A model generated the notes under the pieces. It saw only the letters and a program-made list of their open reading frames with translations, searched no databases and was not told the origin of the DNA. The position numbers and the translations under genes are program-made. A DNA stretch of 64,000 nt from Herbidospora cretacea (GTDB lineage: Bacteria; Actinomycetota; Actinomycetes; Streptosporangiales; Streptosporangiaceae), in NCBI RefSeq assembly GCF_001570605.1, contig NZ_BBXG01000004.1, positions 496,001-560,000 of the forward strand, given 5' to 3'. Positions 38,321 to 47,587 of the stretch are shown in pieces; position 1 is the stretch's first letter; each line of letters starts with the position of its first letter.

Positions 38321-39601
38321 CTACTGGGTGGCGCTGGCTGCCGCGGTCTGCGCGTCGGTCATGGCCTGCTGGGGGTCCTTGGCCCCGCTGAGGGCGGCCT
38401 GGACCGCGCCCCACAGGGGTTCGGAGATCTTCGGGTACTTGGTGCCGAGGTCGTCGCCGGTGCGGCCCTTGGCGGCCTTGACGGCTTCGACCCAGACGGC
38501 GAGTTCGGGGTTGTCGGTGCTCTGGCGGGTCTGCACCTGCTCGGTGGGCGCGATGTACGACAGGGCGGTGACGGTGGTGAGGGAGTTGTCGGTGCTGGTC
38601 AGGCAGGTGACGAGTTTCTGGGAGGTGGCGTAGCGGGCGGTGTCCTGCTGGACGGGGATGCTGACGAACTCGCCGCCGGTGGGCGCGGCGGCGGTGCCGC
38701 CGTCCCGGGCGGGGACGGGGATGATGCCGTACTCGAAGCCGGTCTCCTTGGCGTTGGCGAGTTGCCAGGTGCCGTTCTCGGCGAAGGCGTAGTCGCCGCC
38801 GGCGAACTCCTGCCAGCTGGTGGTCTGGGTGTTGTTGATGACCGAGTTGGGGGCCAGGCCCTTCTTCAGCCAGTCGGTCCAAAGGGTCACCGCGGAGACG
38901 CCTTCGGCCGAGTCGAGCTTGGTGAGCTGGGCGCCGGATCCCCAGAACCAGGGCAGGAACTGGAAGCTGCCTTCTTCGGTGCCGATGGCGGAGAAGGTGA
39001 TGCCCTTCTTGCCGGCGGCTTTGACCTTCTCCAGGGCGGCGGTGAGGGTGGCCCAGTCCTTGACGGTGGCGATGTCGACGCCGGCCTGGTCGAGGACGGC
39101 CTTGTTGTAGTAGAGGGCGAGGGTGTTGGCGCCGATGGGGACGCCGTAGGTGTTGCCGCCGCTCTGCCCGGCCGCGATGAGGTTGGGGGAGATGGCGGAG
39201 GTGTCGAGTTTGTTCTCGGCGGTGGTGGTGAGGACGCCGGCCTCGGCGAGGGTGGAGACGACGGGGTTGTCGACGACGAGGACGTCGGGCGGGTTGCCCT
39301 GCTGGGCGGCGAGGAGCGCCTTGTTGGTGAGGTCGCTGGTGTCGTGGCCGGTGCGTTCGATGGTGACGCCGGCCTGGGTGCCGCAGGTGTCGAGGAGTTT
39401 GACCCAGTCGGAGGTCTTGTCGTACTGGGGGTAGGGGTCCCAGACGGTGTAGGTCCCGCCGCCCGCCGGGGTGTCCGCAGGGGTGTCCGCCGCTTGCGGG
39501 GTGGGGGTGGCGGAGCAGGCGGCCAGGCAGCCGGCGGCCAGGAGGGCCAGGCCCGCGCCGAGGGTGCGCCGGGGTGATCCGGCTGTTGTGGATGCTGACA
39601 T
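38321..39601 (-). CDS. Sugar ABC transporter substrate-binding lipoprotein
   Basis: A 426-residue SBP family 1 protein. Signal peptide ends in the lipobox CLAAC near residue 28, giving a membrane-anchored lipoprotein. Family features: WVKLLDTCGTQAGV near 64, NPPDVLVVDNPVVS near 98, FAENGTWQLANA near 275. First gene of the importer operon. Its promoter (39663-39690) carries two LacI-type operators, and the same operators occur before arabinofuranosidase genes, so the ligand is probably an arabinose- or xylose-containing oligosaccharide (inference). Confidence 0.92.
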   Translation of the reverse strand: MSASTTAGSPRRTLGAGLALLAAGCLAACSATPTPQAADTPADTPAGGGTYTVWDPYPQYDKTSDWVKLLDTCGTQAGVTIERTGHDTSDLTNKALLAAQQGNPPDVLVVDNPVVSTLAEAGVLTTTAENKLDTSAISPNLIAAGQSGGNTYGVPIGANTLALYYNKAVLDQAGVDIATVKDWATLTAALEKVKAAGKKGITFSAIGTEEGSFQFLPWFWGSGAQLTKLDSAEGVSAVTLWTDWLKKGLAPNSVINNTQTTSWQEFAGGDYAFAENGTWQLANAKETGFEYGIIPVPARDGGTAAAPTGGEFVSIPVQQDTARYATSQKLVTCLTSTDNSLTTVTALSYIAPTEQVQTRQSTDNPELAVWVEAVKAAKGRTGDDLGTKYPKISEPLWGAVQAALSGAKDPQQAMTDAQTAAASATQ

Positions 39602-39632
39602 GGGTCTGGCCGTCCTTCCGGGGGCGCGGGGT

Positions 39633-39690
39633 CGAATCGATTCCTCGAATCGGTTCGACTGAACGTAAGGCGGTGTGGCGGGCGCGTCAA
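39633..39690 (-). promoter_or_regulatory. Promoter of the sugar importer operon with two LacI operators
   Basis: On the minus strand, TTGACG (39685-39690) and TTACGT (39663-39668) with a 16-bp spacer. Directly downstream lie two operators: CGAATCGGTTCG (39646-39657), overlapping the expected start site, and CGAATCGATTCC (39633-39644). Both match the window-wide consensus CGAATCGRTTCG. Confidence 0.75.
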
Positions 39691-39755
39691 TGGGTCGGCG
39701 CTGATCTGCTGTGCTGGCAGGCGGTTCTTCCTGGTGGGGAGCCGACTCCTCGGGG

Positions 39756-39776
39756 GGAACCGATTCGACCTACTAT
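39756..39776 (+). promoter_or_regulatory. LacI operator and -10 element of the lacI-type gene
   Basis: GGAACCGATTCG (39756-39767; reverse complement CGAATCGGTTCC) followed by TACTAT (39771-39776), a good -10. The operator would lie in the -35/-10 spacer, so the regulator probably represses itself. Confidence 0.65.
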
Positions 39777-39813
39777 GAGAGGGCGTTGGAGCCGAGTGGG
39801 TGGAGGAGCGCCG

Positions 39814-40839
39814 GTGAACATCGGGGAGATCGCCAAGCGATCGGGTGTGTCGCGCAGCACGGTGTCGTACGCGCTGAGCGGCAAACGGCCGGTCGCCGAG
39901 GAGACCCGGCGGCGCATCCAGGCGGTCATCGACGAGCTGGGCTACCGCCCCAACGCGGCGGCGCGGGCCCTCAAGGAGGGCAGGACCCGCACGATCGGGC
40001 TGGTCATCCCCCCGGCGAGCCAGCGCCTCACCGATGTCCAGCTGGGGTTCGTGGCCAGCGTCGTCGACGCCGCGGCCCGCGCCGACCTGGACATCCTGCT
40101 GTCGCCGTCGGGCGGGGAGCACGACCGCTCCTTCGAGCGGGTGGTGAGCGGCAGCCGCGTCGACGGCGTCATCCTCATGGAGATCCGGCTGGAGGACGAC
40201 CGGGTCGCCCGGCTGCGGCGCAGCGGGCTGCCGTTCGTCGGCATCGGCCACACCAGCCGCTCCGACGAGATGACGTGGGTGGACATCGACTACGAGACGC
40301 TGATGGCCCGGTGCGTGCGCCACCTGGCCGACCTGGGGCACCGGCACATCGCCCTGGTCAACCGCTCGGCCGAGCTGGTGGCGGCCGGATACGGCCCCAG
40401 TCACCGGGCGCAGCTCGGCTTCACCGGCGCGGTCGCGGAGCGGCGTCTGGAGGGCGTGCAGGTCTGCTGCGCCGACGACGCGCAGGCGGGCCGCTCGTGC
40501 GTGGAGCGCCTGCTGGCCGCCCATCCCGAGCTGACCGCCATCGCCACGATCAACGAGGCGGCCGTCCCGGGGATGTACCGGGCGCTGACCGCCGCCCGGC
40601 TGTCGGTGCCGGGCGACTTCTCGGTCACCGGGGTCGCCGCGCGGCACTGGGCGGAGAACCTGCACCCGCCGCTGACCGCCGCCGACATCCTGGCCGACGA
40701 GCTCGGGGCGCGCGCGGTCGACCTGCTGATCCAGCGGATCTCCGACCCCGACGCCCCGTCGCGGCACCTGCTCGTCGCGCCGCCCATCTCGCTGCGGGAG
40801 ACGACCGGCCCGGCCCGTCCCCGGGCCGGTCGCCCCTGA
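39814..40839 (+). CDS. LacI family transcriptional regulator
   Basis: A 341-residue repressor. GTG at 39814, with GGAGGA 7 bases upstream, opens directly on the LacI DNA-binding domain (NIGEIAKRSGVSRSTVSYAL), whose recognition helix and hinge (RPNAAARALKEGRT) are intact; the longer frame upstream is not used. A periplasmic-binding-protein-like sensor domain follows (TRTIGLVIPPASQRL). It is divergent from the sugar importer operon and its own promoter and at least three others in the window hold the same 12-bp palindrome, so it is the probable regulator of the arabinoxylan genes. An inducing sugar is expected but not identifiable. Confidence 0.92.
   Translation: MNIGEIAKRSGVSRSTVSYALSGKRPVAEETRRRIQAVIDELGYRPNAAARALKEGRTRTIGLVIPPASQRLTDVQLGFVASVVDAAARADLDILLSPSGGEHDRSFERVVSGSRVDGVILMEIRLEDDRVARLRRSGLPFVGIGHTSRSDEMTWVDIDYETLMARCVRHLADLGHRHIALVNRSAELVAAGYGPSHRAQLGFTGAVAERRLEGVQVCCADDAQAGRSCVERLLAAHPELTAIATINEAAVPGMYRALTAARLSVPGDFSVTGVAARHWAENLHPPLTAADILADELGARAVDLLIQRISDPDAPSRHLLVAPPISLRETTGPARPRAGRP
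40803..40831. terminator. Hairpin inside the 3' end of the lacI-type gene
   Basis: Perfect 11-bp stem GACCGGCCCGG (40803-40813) and CCGGGCCGGTC (40821-40831), 7-base loop, within the last codons of the gene. The gap to the convergent arabinofuranosidase stop is only 19 bp, so this is the only available terminator-like structure. No U tract. Confidence 0.5.
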
Positions 40840-40858
40840 ACCTCCGCGCGGGCCGGGG

Positions 40859-42313
40859 TCAGCTCCGCAGGGTCCAGCGCTGGTTCTGCTGTCCGTTGCA
40901 GGACCAGAGGATGAGCCGGGTGCCGTTGGCCGTGCCGGCCGCGTTGGCGTCCAGGCACTTGCCCGACTGGACGCCGGTGATGCTGCCGTCGGAGTTGACG
41001 GTCCACTGCTGGTTGGCTCCGCCGTTGCAGTCCCAGATGACCACCGGGGTGCCGTTGGCGGTGCCCTGACCGGAGGCGTCCAGGCACTTGGCGCCGTTGA
41101 CCTGGAACTGGCCGGAGGAGGTGCGGGTCCATCGCTGGGTGGCCGTGGTGGTGGAGCAGTCCCACAGGTGGACGGCCGAGCCGTTGGCGCTGCTGTTGTT
41201 GATCACGTCGGCGCACCGGTTCGACTGGGCGCCGACGATCTGGACGCCCTGCTGCGGGGTGCCGCCGGCAGGAGCGTAACCGGCGGCCGTGATGTTGGCC
41301 TGGACGGCGTTCTCGGTGGCCTCGGTGGGATAGCCGGAGGTCAGCACGCCCTCGAAGAAGGTGCCCCGGCCCGAGACGCTGTTGTCGCCGCCGATGCCGA
41401 GCAGGATCGCGCCCTCCTTCTTCATCGGGTGGTAGCCGTTGGGCCGCCGCCCGTCGAAGTAGGTGGTCAGGCCGCCCGACTGGGCGTTGCCGCCCCGGAT
41501 CGCCCAGTGGTTGGGCTCGCCCTTGACGATGGCGGTGACGAAGCGGTGGTTGATCGGGGCGAGGTTGTTGTAGCCCGCGTTCACCCCGGAGAACAGGCCC
41601 CACTCCAGGTCGGCCATGATCCAGGGACCGGCCCCGGCCCCGTAGCCCCACTGCTTGTTGGCGCCGAAGTAGACGGTCTCCATGATGGCGGGGGCGTCGG
41701 CCTGGCCGTCGGTCTGCGCGTTGCCGTAGTCGAAGCAGCACCACTGGTTGTAGTGGGTGCCGTCGACCACGGCGTAGATGCCCTCGGGCTGGTCACCGGT
41801 CGCGACGCCGTTGGTGTTGTTGTTGCGGTAACCGGTGCCGGGCTCGATCCGGACGCCGTAGGCCTTCTGGCCGCCGACGGTGATCGGGGCCGCCTTGGCG
41901 TCGGCGAGGTTGTCCCAGCCGCCGGGCAGGGGGCCGGGCCAGTGGCCGGGCGGGGCCTGGGTGAGGCGGTTGTTCCGGCCCGACTGGTCGTACAGGATCG
42001 TGATCACGCAGCTGGTGCCGGCGCAGAAGGAGTCCTGGGTGGCGGCGTTGACCACCCCGCCCGCGCTCAGCACCCCGATGTCGCGCGTGGTGTTGTCGGA
42101 GGAGCGCCTGACCTGGTAAAGCGCGCCGTTGAAGGCGCCGTACAGGGCGCGGGTCGTGCTGTGCGCGGCCACACACGGGGTGCCGCCGGCGGCGTAGATG
42201 TCACACGGGCCGGTCGTGGCCGCCTGCGCCGAGGGCGCGTGGACGCCCGCGGCCACGAGTAAGGAGATCCCGGCGGCGGCCATCAGGCGGCCCAGTCTGG
42301 TCGTCACGTGCAT
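40859..42313 (-). CDS. GH54 alpha-L-arabinofuranosidase with C-terminal CBM13
   Basis: A 484-residue exported enzyme. ATG at 42313 abuts the upstream gene stop (TGATG), followed by a Sec signal ending near AQA-ATTG. The catalytic domain (about 33-350) is the ArabFuran-catal type: GPCDIYAAGGTPCVAAHSTT, YDQSGRNN, WCCFDYGNA with the family vicinal cysteines, and PWIMADLEWGLF containing the nucleophile-type Glu. A three-subdomain CBM13 closes the protein. It releases arabinose from arabinoxylan or arabinan. Co-transcribed with the GH-A enzyme at 42313-44088 under a LacI-type operator. Paralogue at 54767 has the domains in the opposite order and lacks the AbfB domain usual for fungal GH54. Confidence 0.9.
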   Translation of the reverse strand: MHVTTRLGRLMAAAGISLLVAAGVHAPSAQAATTGPCDIYAAGGTPCVAAHSTTRALYGAFNGALYQVRRSSDNTTRDIGVLSAGGVVNAATQDSFCAGTSCVITILYDQSGRNNRLTQAPPGHWPGPLPGGWDNLADAKAAPITVGGQKAYGVRIEPGTGYRNNNTNGVATGDQPEGIYAVVDGTHYNQWCCFDYGNAQTDGQADAPAIMETVYFGANKQWGYGAGAGPWIMADLEWGLFSGVNAGYNNLAPINHRFVTAIVKGEPNHWAIRGGNAQSGGLTTYFDGRRPNGYHPMKKEGAILLGIGGDNSVSGRGTFFEGVLTSGYPTEATENAVQANITAAGYAPAGGTPQQGVQIVGAQSNRCADVINNSSANGSAVHLWDCSTTTATQRWTRTSSGQFQVNGAKCLDASGQGTANGTPVVIWDCNGGANQQWTVNSDGSITGVQSGKCLDANAAGTANGTRLILWSCNGQQNQRWTLRS

Positions 42314-44088
42314 CAGCTCCGGTTCCATTTCTGGCTGGTGGTGCCGGTGCACGACCACAGCTGGACCCTGGTGCCGTTGGCGGTGCCGAAGTTGCTGGCC
42401 TCCAGGCACTTGCCGGAGTGGACGCCGGTGATGCTGCCGTCGGAGTTGAGGTTCCACCGCTGGTTGGTCTGGCCGTTGCAGTCCCAGATGATCACCGAGG
42501 TGCCGTTGGCGGTGCCCTGACCGGAGGCGTCCAGGCACTTGTTGCCGTAGACCCGCAGCTCCTGGGCCGAGGTCGCCGTCCACTGCTGGTTGGCCGCGCC
42601 GCTGTTGCAGTCCCACAGGTGCACGGCCGCGCCGTTGGCCTGGGAGACGTTGGCGACGTCAAGGCACCGGTTGGCGTTGACGTTGCGCAGCACCGAGGTC
42701 GAGCCGTTGCCCGGGTCGGTCGAGGGGGGCAGCAGGGTGATCGTGTAGGCGTCGTCGATCGCGGTGTGCGGCAGGTTGACCGTCGTGGCGTTGCCCGACA
42801 GGGTCACCAGCGAGTTCTGCACGGTGACCGGGGCGGTGACGGCGCCGCCGTTGTTGGAGGGGATCCGCTCGGCGACGACGCGGACCTGGTTGTTCTGCAC
42901 GATGCCGCTGGTGGTGTCCAGGCGCTGGAGGTTGACGGCGATGTTGCCGGTCGTGGTGCCGCCGCCGACCAGGATTTTGGCCGTCCCGGGCGCCTTGGTG
43001 GCGAAGGCGTCGTAGTTGGCGCTGGGGGTGACGGAGACGATCTGGCCGGTCTGGGAGCCGTAGAAGCGGTAGGCCCACCATTCGCCCTTGGGCTGGTACT
43101 GGCCGGCGGAGTTGCGGACGAGCAGGTTGCCCAGGTCGTTGTGGAGGTTGCCGCCGCCCGCCCAGTTGGCCCGCAGCCCGTCGGCGCCGGCCCGCTCCAG
43201 GCGGGCGATGTACCAGGCGCCGTCGGCGGGGTTCTGCTCGTTGGAGGCCCCGTACTCGTTGATCTGGTACGGGCGCGGGTGCGGGATGCTCCGGGAGTTC
43301 AGCGTCGTGTTGGCCGCCGCGACGTTGGCCACCGGGTCACCCGGCAGGGAGTGCCAGCTGATGATGTCGGGCACGACGTTGTTGGCCTTGACGTAGTCGA
43401 GGTAGGCGTTCCAGAAGGCGTGACCGGTCGAGGGCACGCACGCGCAGCTCGGCCCGACGATGAGCTGCGAGGGGAACGCGGCCCGGATCCGCTGGTAGGT
43501 GCGCCGCCACAGCTCGAAGTACTGCGACTGGGGCCGGTTCCAGAACAGGGTGATGTTGGGCTCGTTCCACAGGTCCCACTGCACCGGCGCGCCGGTGGCC
43601 TGCACGTCGGCGATGAGGCGGGTGAGGAAGTTGTCGTAGTCGGTCCAGTTGCCGTTGTCGCCGGGGAAGCGGGAGATCGGGTAGCCGTCGGCCCCCCACA
43701 GGTCGTGGACGAGCAGGATGAACTCCCCGCCCAGCGAGCGGGTGCGCAGCAACTGGGCGCGGGTGGCGTTCCAGCGGCGGTCGTACTTGCCCGACACCCA
43801 TCCGCCGGGGCTGTCGAGCTGCGCCCCGCCGGCCCGCATGTAGCGGAACTTCACGTCGGTGAAGTACTGGGTGGGCGGGCCCGCGGCGTTCTCGGTCATG
43901 CCGTAGATCCAGCCGGAGGCGCGGTAGGAAGGTGTGCCGCCGCCGGCGGAGAAGTCGACGCTGATCGACTGGTCGGCCGCCTGGGCCGGGGTGGCGGTGG
44001 TCACGACGGGGACCGCGACGAGGGCGCCGACCGCGAGGAAGGCCGCGAGCGCACGGCGGCTCCTTCGGGCGATGTCGCCAACGTTCAT
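42313..44088 (-). CDS. Secreted clan GH-A glycoside hydrolase with C-terminal CBM13
   Basis: A 591-residue exported enzyme with a Sec signal ending near AQA-ADQS (residue 38). The TIM barrel has the clan GH-A acid/base Glu176 in WDLWNEPNI and the nucleophile Glu278 in INEYGAS, about 100 residues apart as expected for strands 4 and 7. A C-terminal beta-domain (about 360-460) and a CBM13 (about 470-591) follow. GH39 beta-xylosidase-like or a GH5/GH30-related arabinofuranosidase or xylanase are all possible; I cannot fix the family. First gene of a two-gene operon with GH54, with an excellent promoter and operator upstream. Confidence 0.82.
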   Translation of the reverse strand: MNVGDIARRSRRALAAFLAVGALVAVPVVTTATPAQAADQSISVDFSAGGGTPSYRASGWIYGMTENAAGPPTQYFTDVKFRYMRAGGAQLDSPGGWVSGKYDRRWNATRAQLLRTRSLGGEFILLVHDLWGADGYPISRFPGDNGNWTDYDNFLTRLIADVQATGAPVQWDLWNEPNITLFWNRPQSQYFELWRRTYQRIRAAFPSQLIVGPSCACVPSTGHAFWNAYLDYVKANNVVPDIISWHSLPGDPVANVAAANTTLNSRSIPHPRPYQINEYGASNEQNPADGAWYIARLERAGADGLRANWAGGGNLHNDLGNLLVRNSAGQYQPKGEWWAYRFYGSQTGQIVSVTPSANYDAFATKAPGTAKILVGGGTTTGNIAVNLQRLDTTSGIVQNNQVRVVAERIPSNNGGAVTAPVTVQNSLVTLSGNATTVNLPHTAIDDAYTITLLPPSTDPGNGSTSVLRNVNANRCLDVANVSQANGAAVHLWDCNSGAANQQWTATSAQELRVYGNKCLDASGQGTANGTSVIIWDCNGQTNQRWNLNSDGSITGVHSGKCLEASNFGTANGTRVQLWSCTGTTSQKWNRS

Positions 44089-44175
44089 CTCGGATTCTCC
44101 TCATTCGGGGGGTGCTGAGCACAGGTGAGGGAGGTGGCTTCACGGGGAGTCGCAACACCCGGAACAGCCATTTAT

Positions 44176-44221
44176 CGAATCGATTCGACCGCAGAGTAGA
44201 TCTCGCTTCCAGCGCTGTCAA
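44176..44221 (-). promoter_or_regulatory. LacI-regulated promoter of the GH-A/GH54 operon
   Basis: Minus strand TTGACA (44216-44221), 17-bp spacer, TACTCT (44193-44198). A perfect 12-bp palindrome CGAATCGATTCG (44176-44187) sits exactly over the expected start site, a classical repressor position, 88 bp before the start codon. Confidence 0.8.
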
Positions 44222-44495
44222 CAACACGTGTTAGGGAGATGAACGACTCGTTTCGCGTGCCGTTCCCTTCCGTCGCCGGGCTACGATGAGCGGGCTTATC
44301 GATGAGCCATGGTGGACGTCTGCTGTCTCTCGGCTCAGAATCGCCTCAGCGGTCGCGCGGTTGGGGGGATTCAGTCAGACCACCCGAGTGCTCCGGTGGC
44401 CGATGAGTATGAAACTTTCATGCCCGCCCCAGGGCGGCTTCCCCGTCTGCCTGTCGGAACACCGGGACCCCGGGCGGGTACGGGCCCGCGCCTTC

Positions 44496-44551
44496 TTGAC
44501 AGCGGAGAAGCGCCTCCTACCCTGAGATCCTCGCGAGATCGAACCGATACG
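44496..44551 (+). promoter_or_regulatory. LacI-regulated promoter of the CBM13 esterase gene
   Basis: TTGACA (44496-44501), 16-bp spacer, TACCCT (44518-44523), then a variant operator CGAACCGATACG (44540-44551; two changes from consensus) just after the expected start site. Leaves a leader of roughly 200 bases before the start codon. Confidence 0.6.
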
Positions 44552-44747
44552 ACCGCCCACCGGCAGGAGACGGCGTGCTCCCCGCTTCTCTGTCGCGGCT
44601 CCACCGCCGTCTCCACCGGCCCGTGGCGCGACGTCTCCCTCTCCCGAACCGGTCCGCGGGGGACGGCGGTCTCCCGGCGGACCGGAAGTGGATCCGGACC
44701 TGACCCCGTGCCGGATCCGCGCCGGCCGGCAACGAAAGGGAAGACCT

Positions 44748-46142
44748 GTGAGACGCATGAGCAGAGCGGTGCGGACGGCCCTCGTCCTGTGCCTGACCTC
44801 CGTCGGGGCCCTCATCGGGTTGCCGTCGGCCTCCGCTGCCGCCCTGACTCAGGTGACGAACTTCGGGACCAACCCGACCAACCTCAACATGTACATCTAC
44901 GTGCCCGACCGGGTCGCCGCCCAGCCCGCGCTGCTGGTGCTGACCCACTACTGCGGCGGGTCGGCGAGCGCGATCTTCAACGGCAACGGGCGCGACTACG
45001 CGACGGCGGCCGACCGGTACGGCTATGTCATCGTGGTGCCGGAGGTCACCCGCAGCGAGAAGTGCTTCGACGTGTCGACCTCCGCCGCGCTGCGGCGGGA
45101 CGGCGGCGGCGACTCCACCGGCGTCATGGCGATGGTCGCCTGGGCGCGCCAGCGCCACAACATCGATCCGGCGCGGATCGTGGTCAGCGGGTTCTCCTCG
45201 GGCGCGATGATGGCCAACGTGCTGGCCGCCCAGTACCCCGACGTGTTCTCCGCCGCCTCGGCGTTCTCCGGGGTCCCGGCCGGGTGTTTCGCCACCACGA
45301 ACGGGTCGCTGTGGAACAGCCAGTGCTCGGGCGGGCAGCTGATCAAGACGGCGCAGCAGTGGGGTGACCAGGCCCGGGCGATGTACCCCGGCTACACCGG
45401 CCGCTTCCCCCGGATGCAGCTGTGGCACGGCACCACCGACACGACGCTCCACTACAACAACTTCGGCGAAGAGATCAAGCAGTGGACCAACCTCCACGGC
45501 CTCAGCCAGACCCCCGCCTTCACCGACCGCCCGCAGTCGAACTGGACCCGCACCCGCTACGGCGTCACCTCGGCCCAGGCCACGATCGAGGGGATCAGCA
45601 TCAGCGGCGTCGGCCACCAGCTCCCGATGAGCGGCCAGCTCGCCTACGCCATCACCTTCCTCGGCCTCGACAGCACCTCGTCGCCCTCTCCTTCGCCCAG
45701 TCCGTCCCCGTCCGCGTCGCCGTCCCCGTCCCCGTCGCCTTCTGTGTCGCCCGGCACGACCAGCGCGCTGCGCGGTGTGGCGTCCAACCGGTGCCTGGAC
45801 ATCAGCGGGGCCTCCCAGGCCAACGGCGCGATCGTGCAGATCTGGGACTGCAACGGCCAGGCCAACCAGCGCTGGACCTCCACCGCCGCCAACGAACTGC
45901 GTATCTACGGCGGCAAGTGCCTGGACGTCAGCGGCAACAGCACCGCCAACGGCGCCGCGGTCAGCATCTGGGACTGCAACGGCCAGAACAACCAGAAGTG
46001 GCGCTTCAACTCCGACGGCAGCATCACCGCCATCGGCGCCAACAAGTGCCTGGACATCGTCGGCTCCGGCACCGCCAACGGCTCCCGCCTGCAGATCTAC
46101 ACTTGCCACGGCGGCGGCAACCAGAAGTGGACCCGCGTCTAG
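44748..46142 (+). CDS. Secreted CE1/LpqC-type esterase with CBM13
   Basis: A 464-residue exported esterase. GTG at 44748 with AAGGGAAG upstream (ATG at 44757 is the alternative), then a Sec signal ending near ASA-AALT. Catalytic part: LTQVTNFGTNPTNLNM, LTHYCGGSAS, nucleophile Ser150 in GFSSGAM, and GHQLPMSG late in the domain. A Pro-Ser linker and a three-subdomain CBM13 follow. Sister of the CBM2 esterase at 26808. Likely acetylxylan or feruloyl esterase acting with the arabinofuranosidases. A 326-bp stretch of its CBM13 is identical to that of the ThuA protein gene at 49480, far beyond protein-level similarity. Confidence 0.88.
   Translation: MRRMSRAVRTALVLCLTSVGALIGLPSASAAALTQVTNFGTNPTNLNMYIYVPDRVAAQPALLVLTHYCGGSASAIFNGNGRDYATAADRYGYVIVVPEVTRSEKCFDVSTSAALRRDGGGDSTGVMAMVAWARQRHNIDPARIVVSGFSSGAMMANVLAAQYPDVFSAASAFSGVPAGCFATTNGSLWNSQCSGGQLIKTAQQWGDQARAMYPGYTGRFPRMQLWHGTTDTTLHYNNFGEEIKQWTNLHGLSQTPAFTDRPQSNWTRTRYGVTSAQATIEGISISGVGHQLPMSGQLAYAITFLGLDSTSSPSPSPSPSPSASPSPSPSPSVSPGTTSALRGVASNRCLDISGASQANGAIVQIWDCNGQANQRWTSTAANELRIYGGKCLDVSGNSTANGAAVSIWDCNGQNNQKWRFNSDGSITAIGANKCLDIVGSGTANGSRLQIYTCHGGGNQKWTRV
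45777..46102 (+). repeat. CBM13-coding repeat, copy 1 of an identical inverted pair
   Basis: 326 bp identical base for base, in inverted orientation, to 49520-49845. Identity includes third codon positions and ends at single mismatches on both sides (45776 and 46103), with more differences beyond. Points to recent duplication or gene conversion. Confidence 0.92.
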
Positions 46143-46156
46143 AACGTCATGCCCTG

Positions 46157-46183
46157 CGCGCGGCGGGACCTCCCCGCCGCGCG
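46157..46183 (+). terminator. Hairpin after the esterase gene
   Basis: Perfect 11-bp stem CGCGCGGCGGG (46157-46167) and CCCGCCGCGCG (46173-46183), 5-base loop, 14 bases after the stop codon. No U tract, as is common for actinomycete terminators. Confidence 0.65.
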
Positions 46184-46316
46184 ACAGCCGGGGCCGGTGT
46201 CGAAAATTTCAGGGTCGGGGACCGGGAGCCTGCGGCGATGCGGGTGGACGTTGACAGAGGAAAAGGCCCGGGTTAGCCATGAGTGCCCGATGTTAGCGAT
46301 AACAGAAAGATGTCGC

Positions 46317-47576
46317 ATGCTCCGACGAGTGCTGCTCTCCCTGCTGCTCACCGCCGCCCTCCTCCACCCCGCCCCCGCCTACGCCGCGGGCCCCGCGCCG
46401 CACTACCTCATGACGGCGTTCACCAACGCCAGCGAGTCGAACATGTACGTCTACGACTCCGGCAACGCCACCAACTACAACCTGATCCGGGCCAACGCCT
46501 ACACCCCGCCCTCCGGCCTGATCCGCGACCCCAGCGTCATCAAGCACACCGACGGCTACTACCACCTCGTCTACACGACCGGCTGGACCGGCAACACGAT
46601 CGGCTTCGCCCGCAGCGCCGACGCCGTGACCTGGACCTTCCAGCGCAATGTCACCGTCGGGCTCAACGGCTCGACCGGCAGCACGTGGGCGCCCGAGTGG
46701 TTCCGCGACTCCGACGGCAGCGTGCACGTCGTCTTCTCGGCGTCGACGACCGGGACGGCGGGGCAGTTCAGGCCCTACCGGATCACGGCCACCAACGCGG
46801 CCCTGTCGGCGTGGACGGCGGCGACGCCGCTCGGCATCCCGGCCAACTACATCGACAGTTTCCTGGTCAAGGACGGCGGGACGTACCACAACTTCCTGAA
46901 GAACGAGACGACCAAGTACATCGAGCACGCCACCGCCACCAGCCTCAACGGGCCGTGGACGTTCGTCGGCACCGGCAACTGGGCCGGCTGGGGCTCCGGG
47001 CTGGAGGGGCCCGCGCTCGTCCGGCTGCCGGACAACCGGTGGCGTCTCTACTTCGACAACTACTCGGGCGGCCGTTACTACTACGCCGACAGCTCCAACC
47101 TGACGAACTTCTCCGGCCGGACCGAGCTCTCCGGCCTGTCCGGCACGGCCCGCCACTTCACCGTCCTGCGGGAGGACTCCGGCGACACGACCGCCCTGCC
47201 GACCGGCAACCGGTCGATCCGGTCGGGGTCCCTGTACGTCCGGCACCGCGACTACCAGGCCTACCTGGAGAACGTGAGCTCCTCCAGCCCGCTGCTGGCC
47301 CGGCAGGACTCCACCTTCACGGTCGGCGCGGGGCTGGCCCACTCCGGGTGCTACTCCTTCCAGGCGATCAACTTCCCCGGCTACTACCTGCGCCACTACA
47401 ACATGCAGCTCGTCCTGCAGCGCAACGACGGTTCGGCGATCTTCCGCGGTGACGCCACCTTCTGCGCGCGGGGGTCGCTGCTGGAGTCGTACAACCTGCC
47501 CGGGAAGTTCCTGAACGGCAGCCTGCGCCTGGACGCGACCGGCACGGCCTTCACCGTGACCACCCCGCTGGCCTGA
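46317..47576 (+). CDS. Secreted GH43-like enzyme with AbfB (CBM42)
   Basis: A 419-residue exported enzyme. ATG at 46317 (MLRRVLLSLLLTAALL) starts a Sec signal ending AYA-AGPA. The five-bladed propeller keeps the GH43 triad pattern: Asp71 (IRDPSV), Asp180 (NYIDSFLVKDG) and Glu230 (GLEGPAL). The last 140 residues form an AbfB/CBM42 arabinose-binding trefoil (FPGYYLRH). Arabinofuranosidase, arabinanase or xylosidase activity is expected. It is 11 bp from the next GH43 gene and probably co-transcribed. No LacI-type operator is visible in the 174 bp upstream. Confidence 0.86.
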   Translation: MLRRVLLSLLLTAALLHPAPAYAAGPAPHYLMTAFTNASESNMYVYDSGNATNYNLIRANAYTPPSGLIRDPSVIKHTDGYYHLVYTTGWTGNTIGFARSADAVTWTFQRNVTVGLNGSTGSTWAPEWFRDSDGSVHVVFSASTTGTAGQFRPYRITATNAALSAWTAATPLGIPANYIDSFLVKDGGTYHNFLKNETTKYIEHATATSLNGPWTFVGTGNWAGWGSGLEGPALVRLPDNRWRLYFDNYSGGRYYYADSSNLTNFSGRTELSGLSGTARHFTVLREDSGDTTALPTGNRSIRSGSLYVRHRDYQAYLENVSSSSPLLARQDSTFTVGAGLAHSGCYSFQAINFPGYYLRHYNMQLVLQRNDGSAIFRGDATFCARGSLLESYNLPGKFLNGSLRLDATGTAFTVTTPLA

Positions 47577-47587
47577 GAGGACCTCCG

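Larger units (their letters stand above)
44089..44747. other. Divergent regulatory region between GH-A and esterase genes
   Basis: 659 bases with no convincing gene. It holds two back-to-back LacI-regulated promoters (44176-44221 on the minus strand and 44496-44551 on the plus strand). The middle (44230-44490) shows nothing I recognise. Confidence 0.7.

Noticed and set aside
36540..38882. A 780-residue reading of the MalG-type permease
   Set aside because: The first 500 residues are an Arg/Pro-rich shadow of the MalF-type permease; the real start is the ATG at 37358.
44286..44616. Short ORFs on both strands in the gap between the GH-A and esterase genes
   Set aside because: They overlap promoter and operator sequences, lack ribosome binding sites and have no family features.
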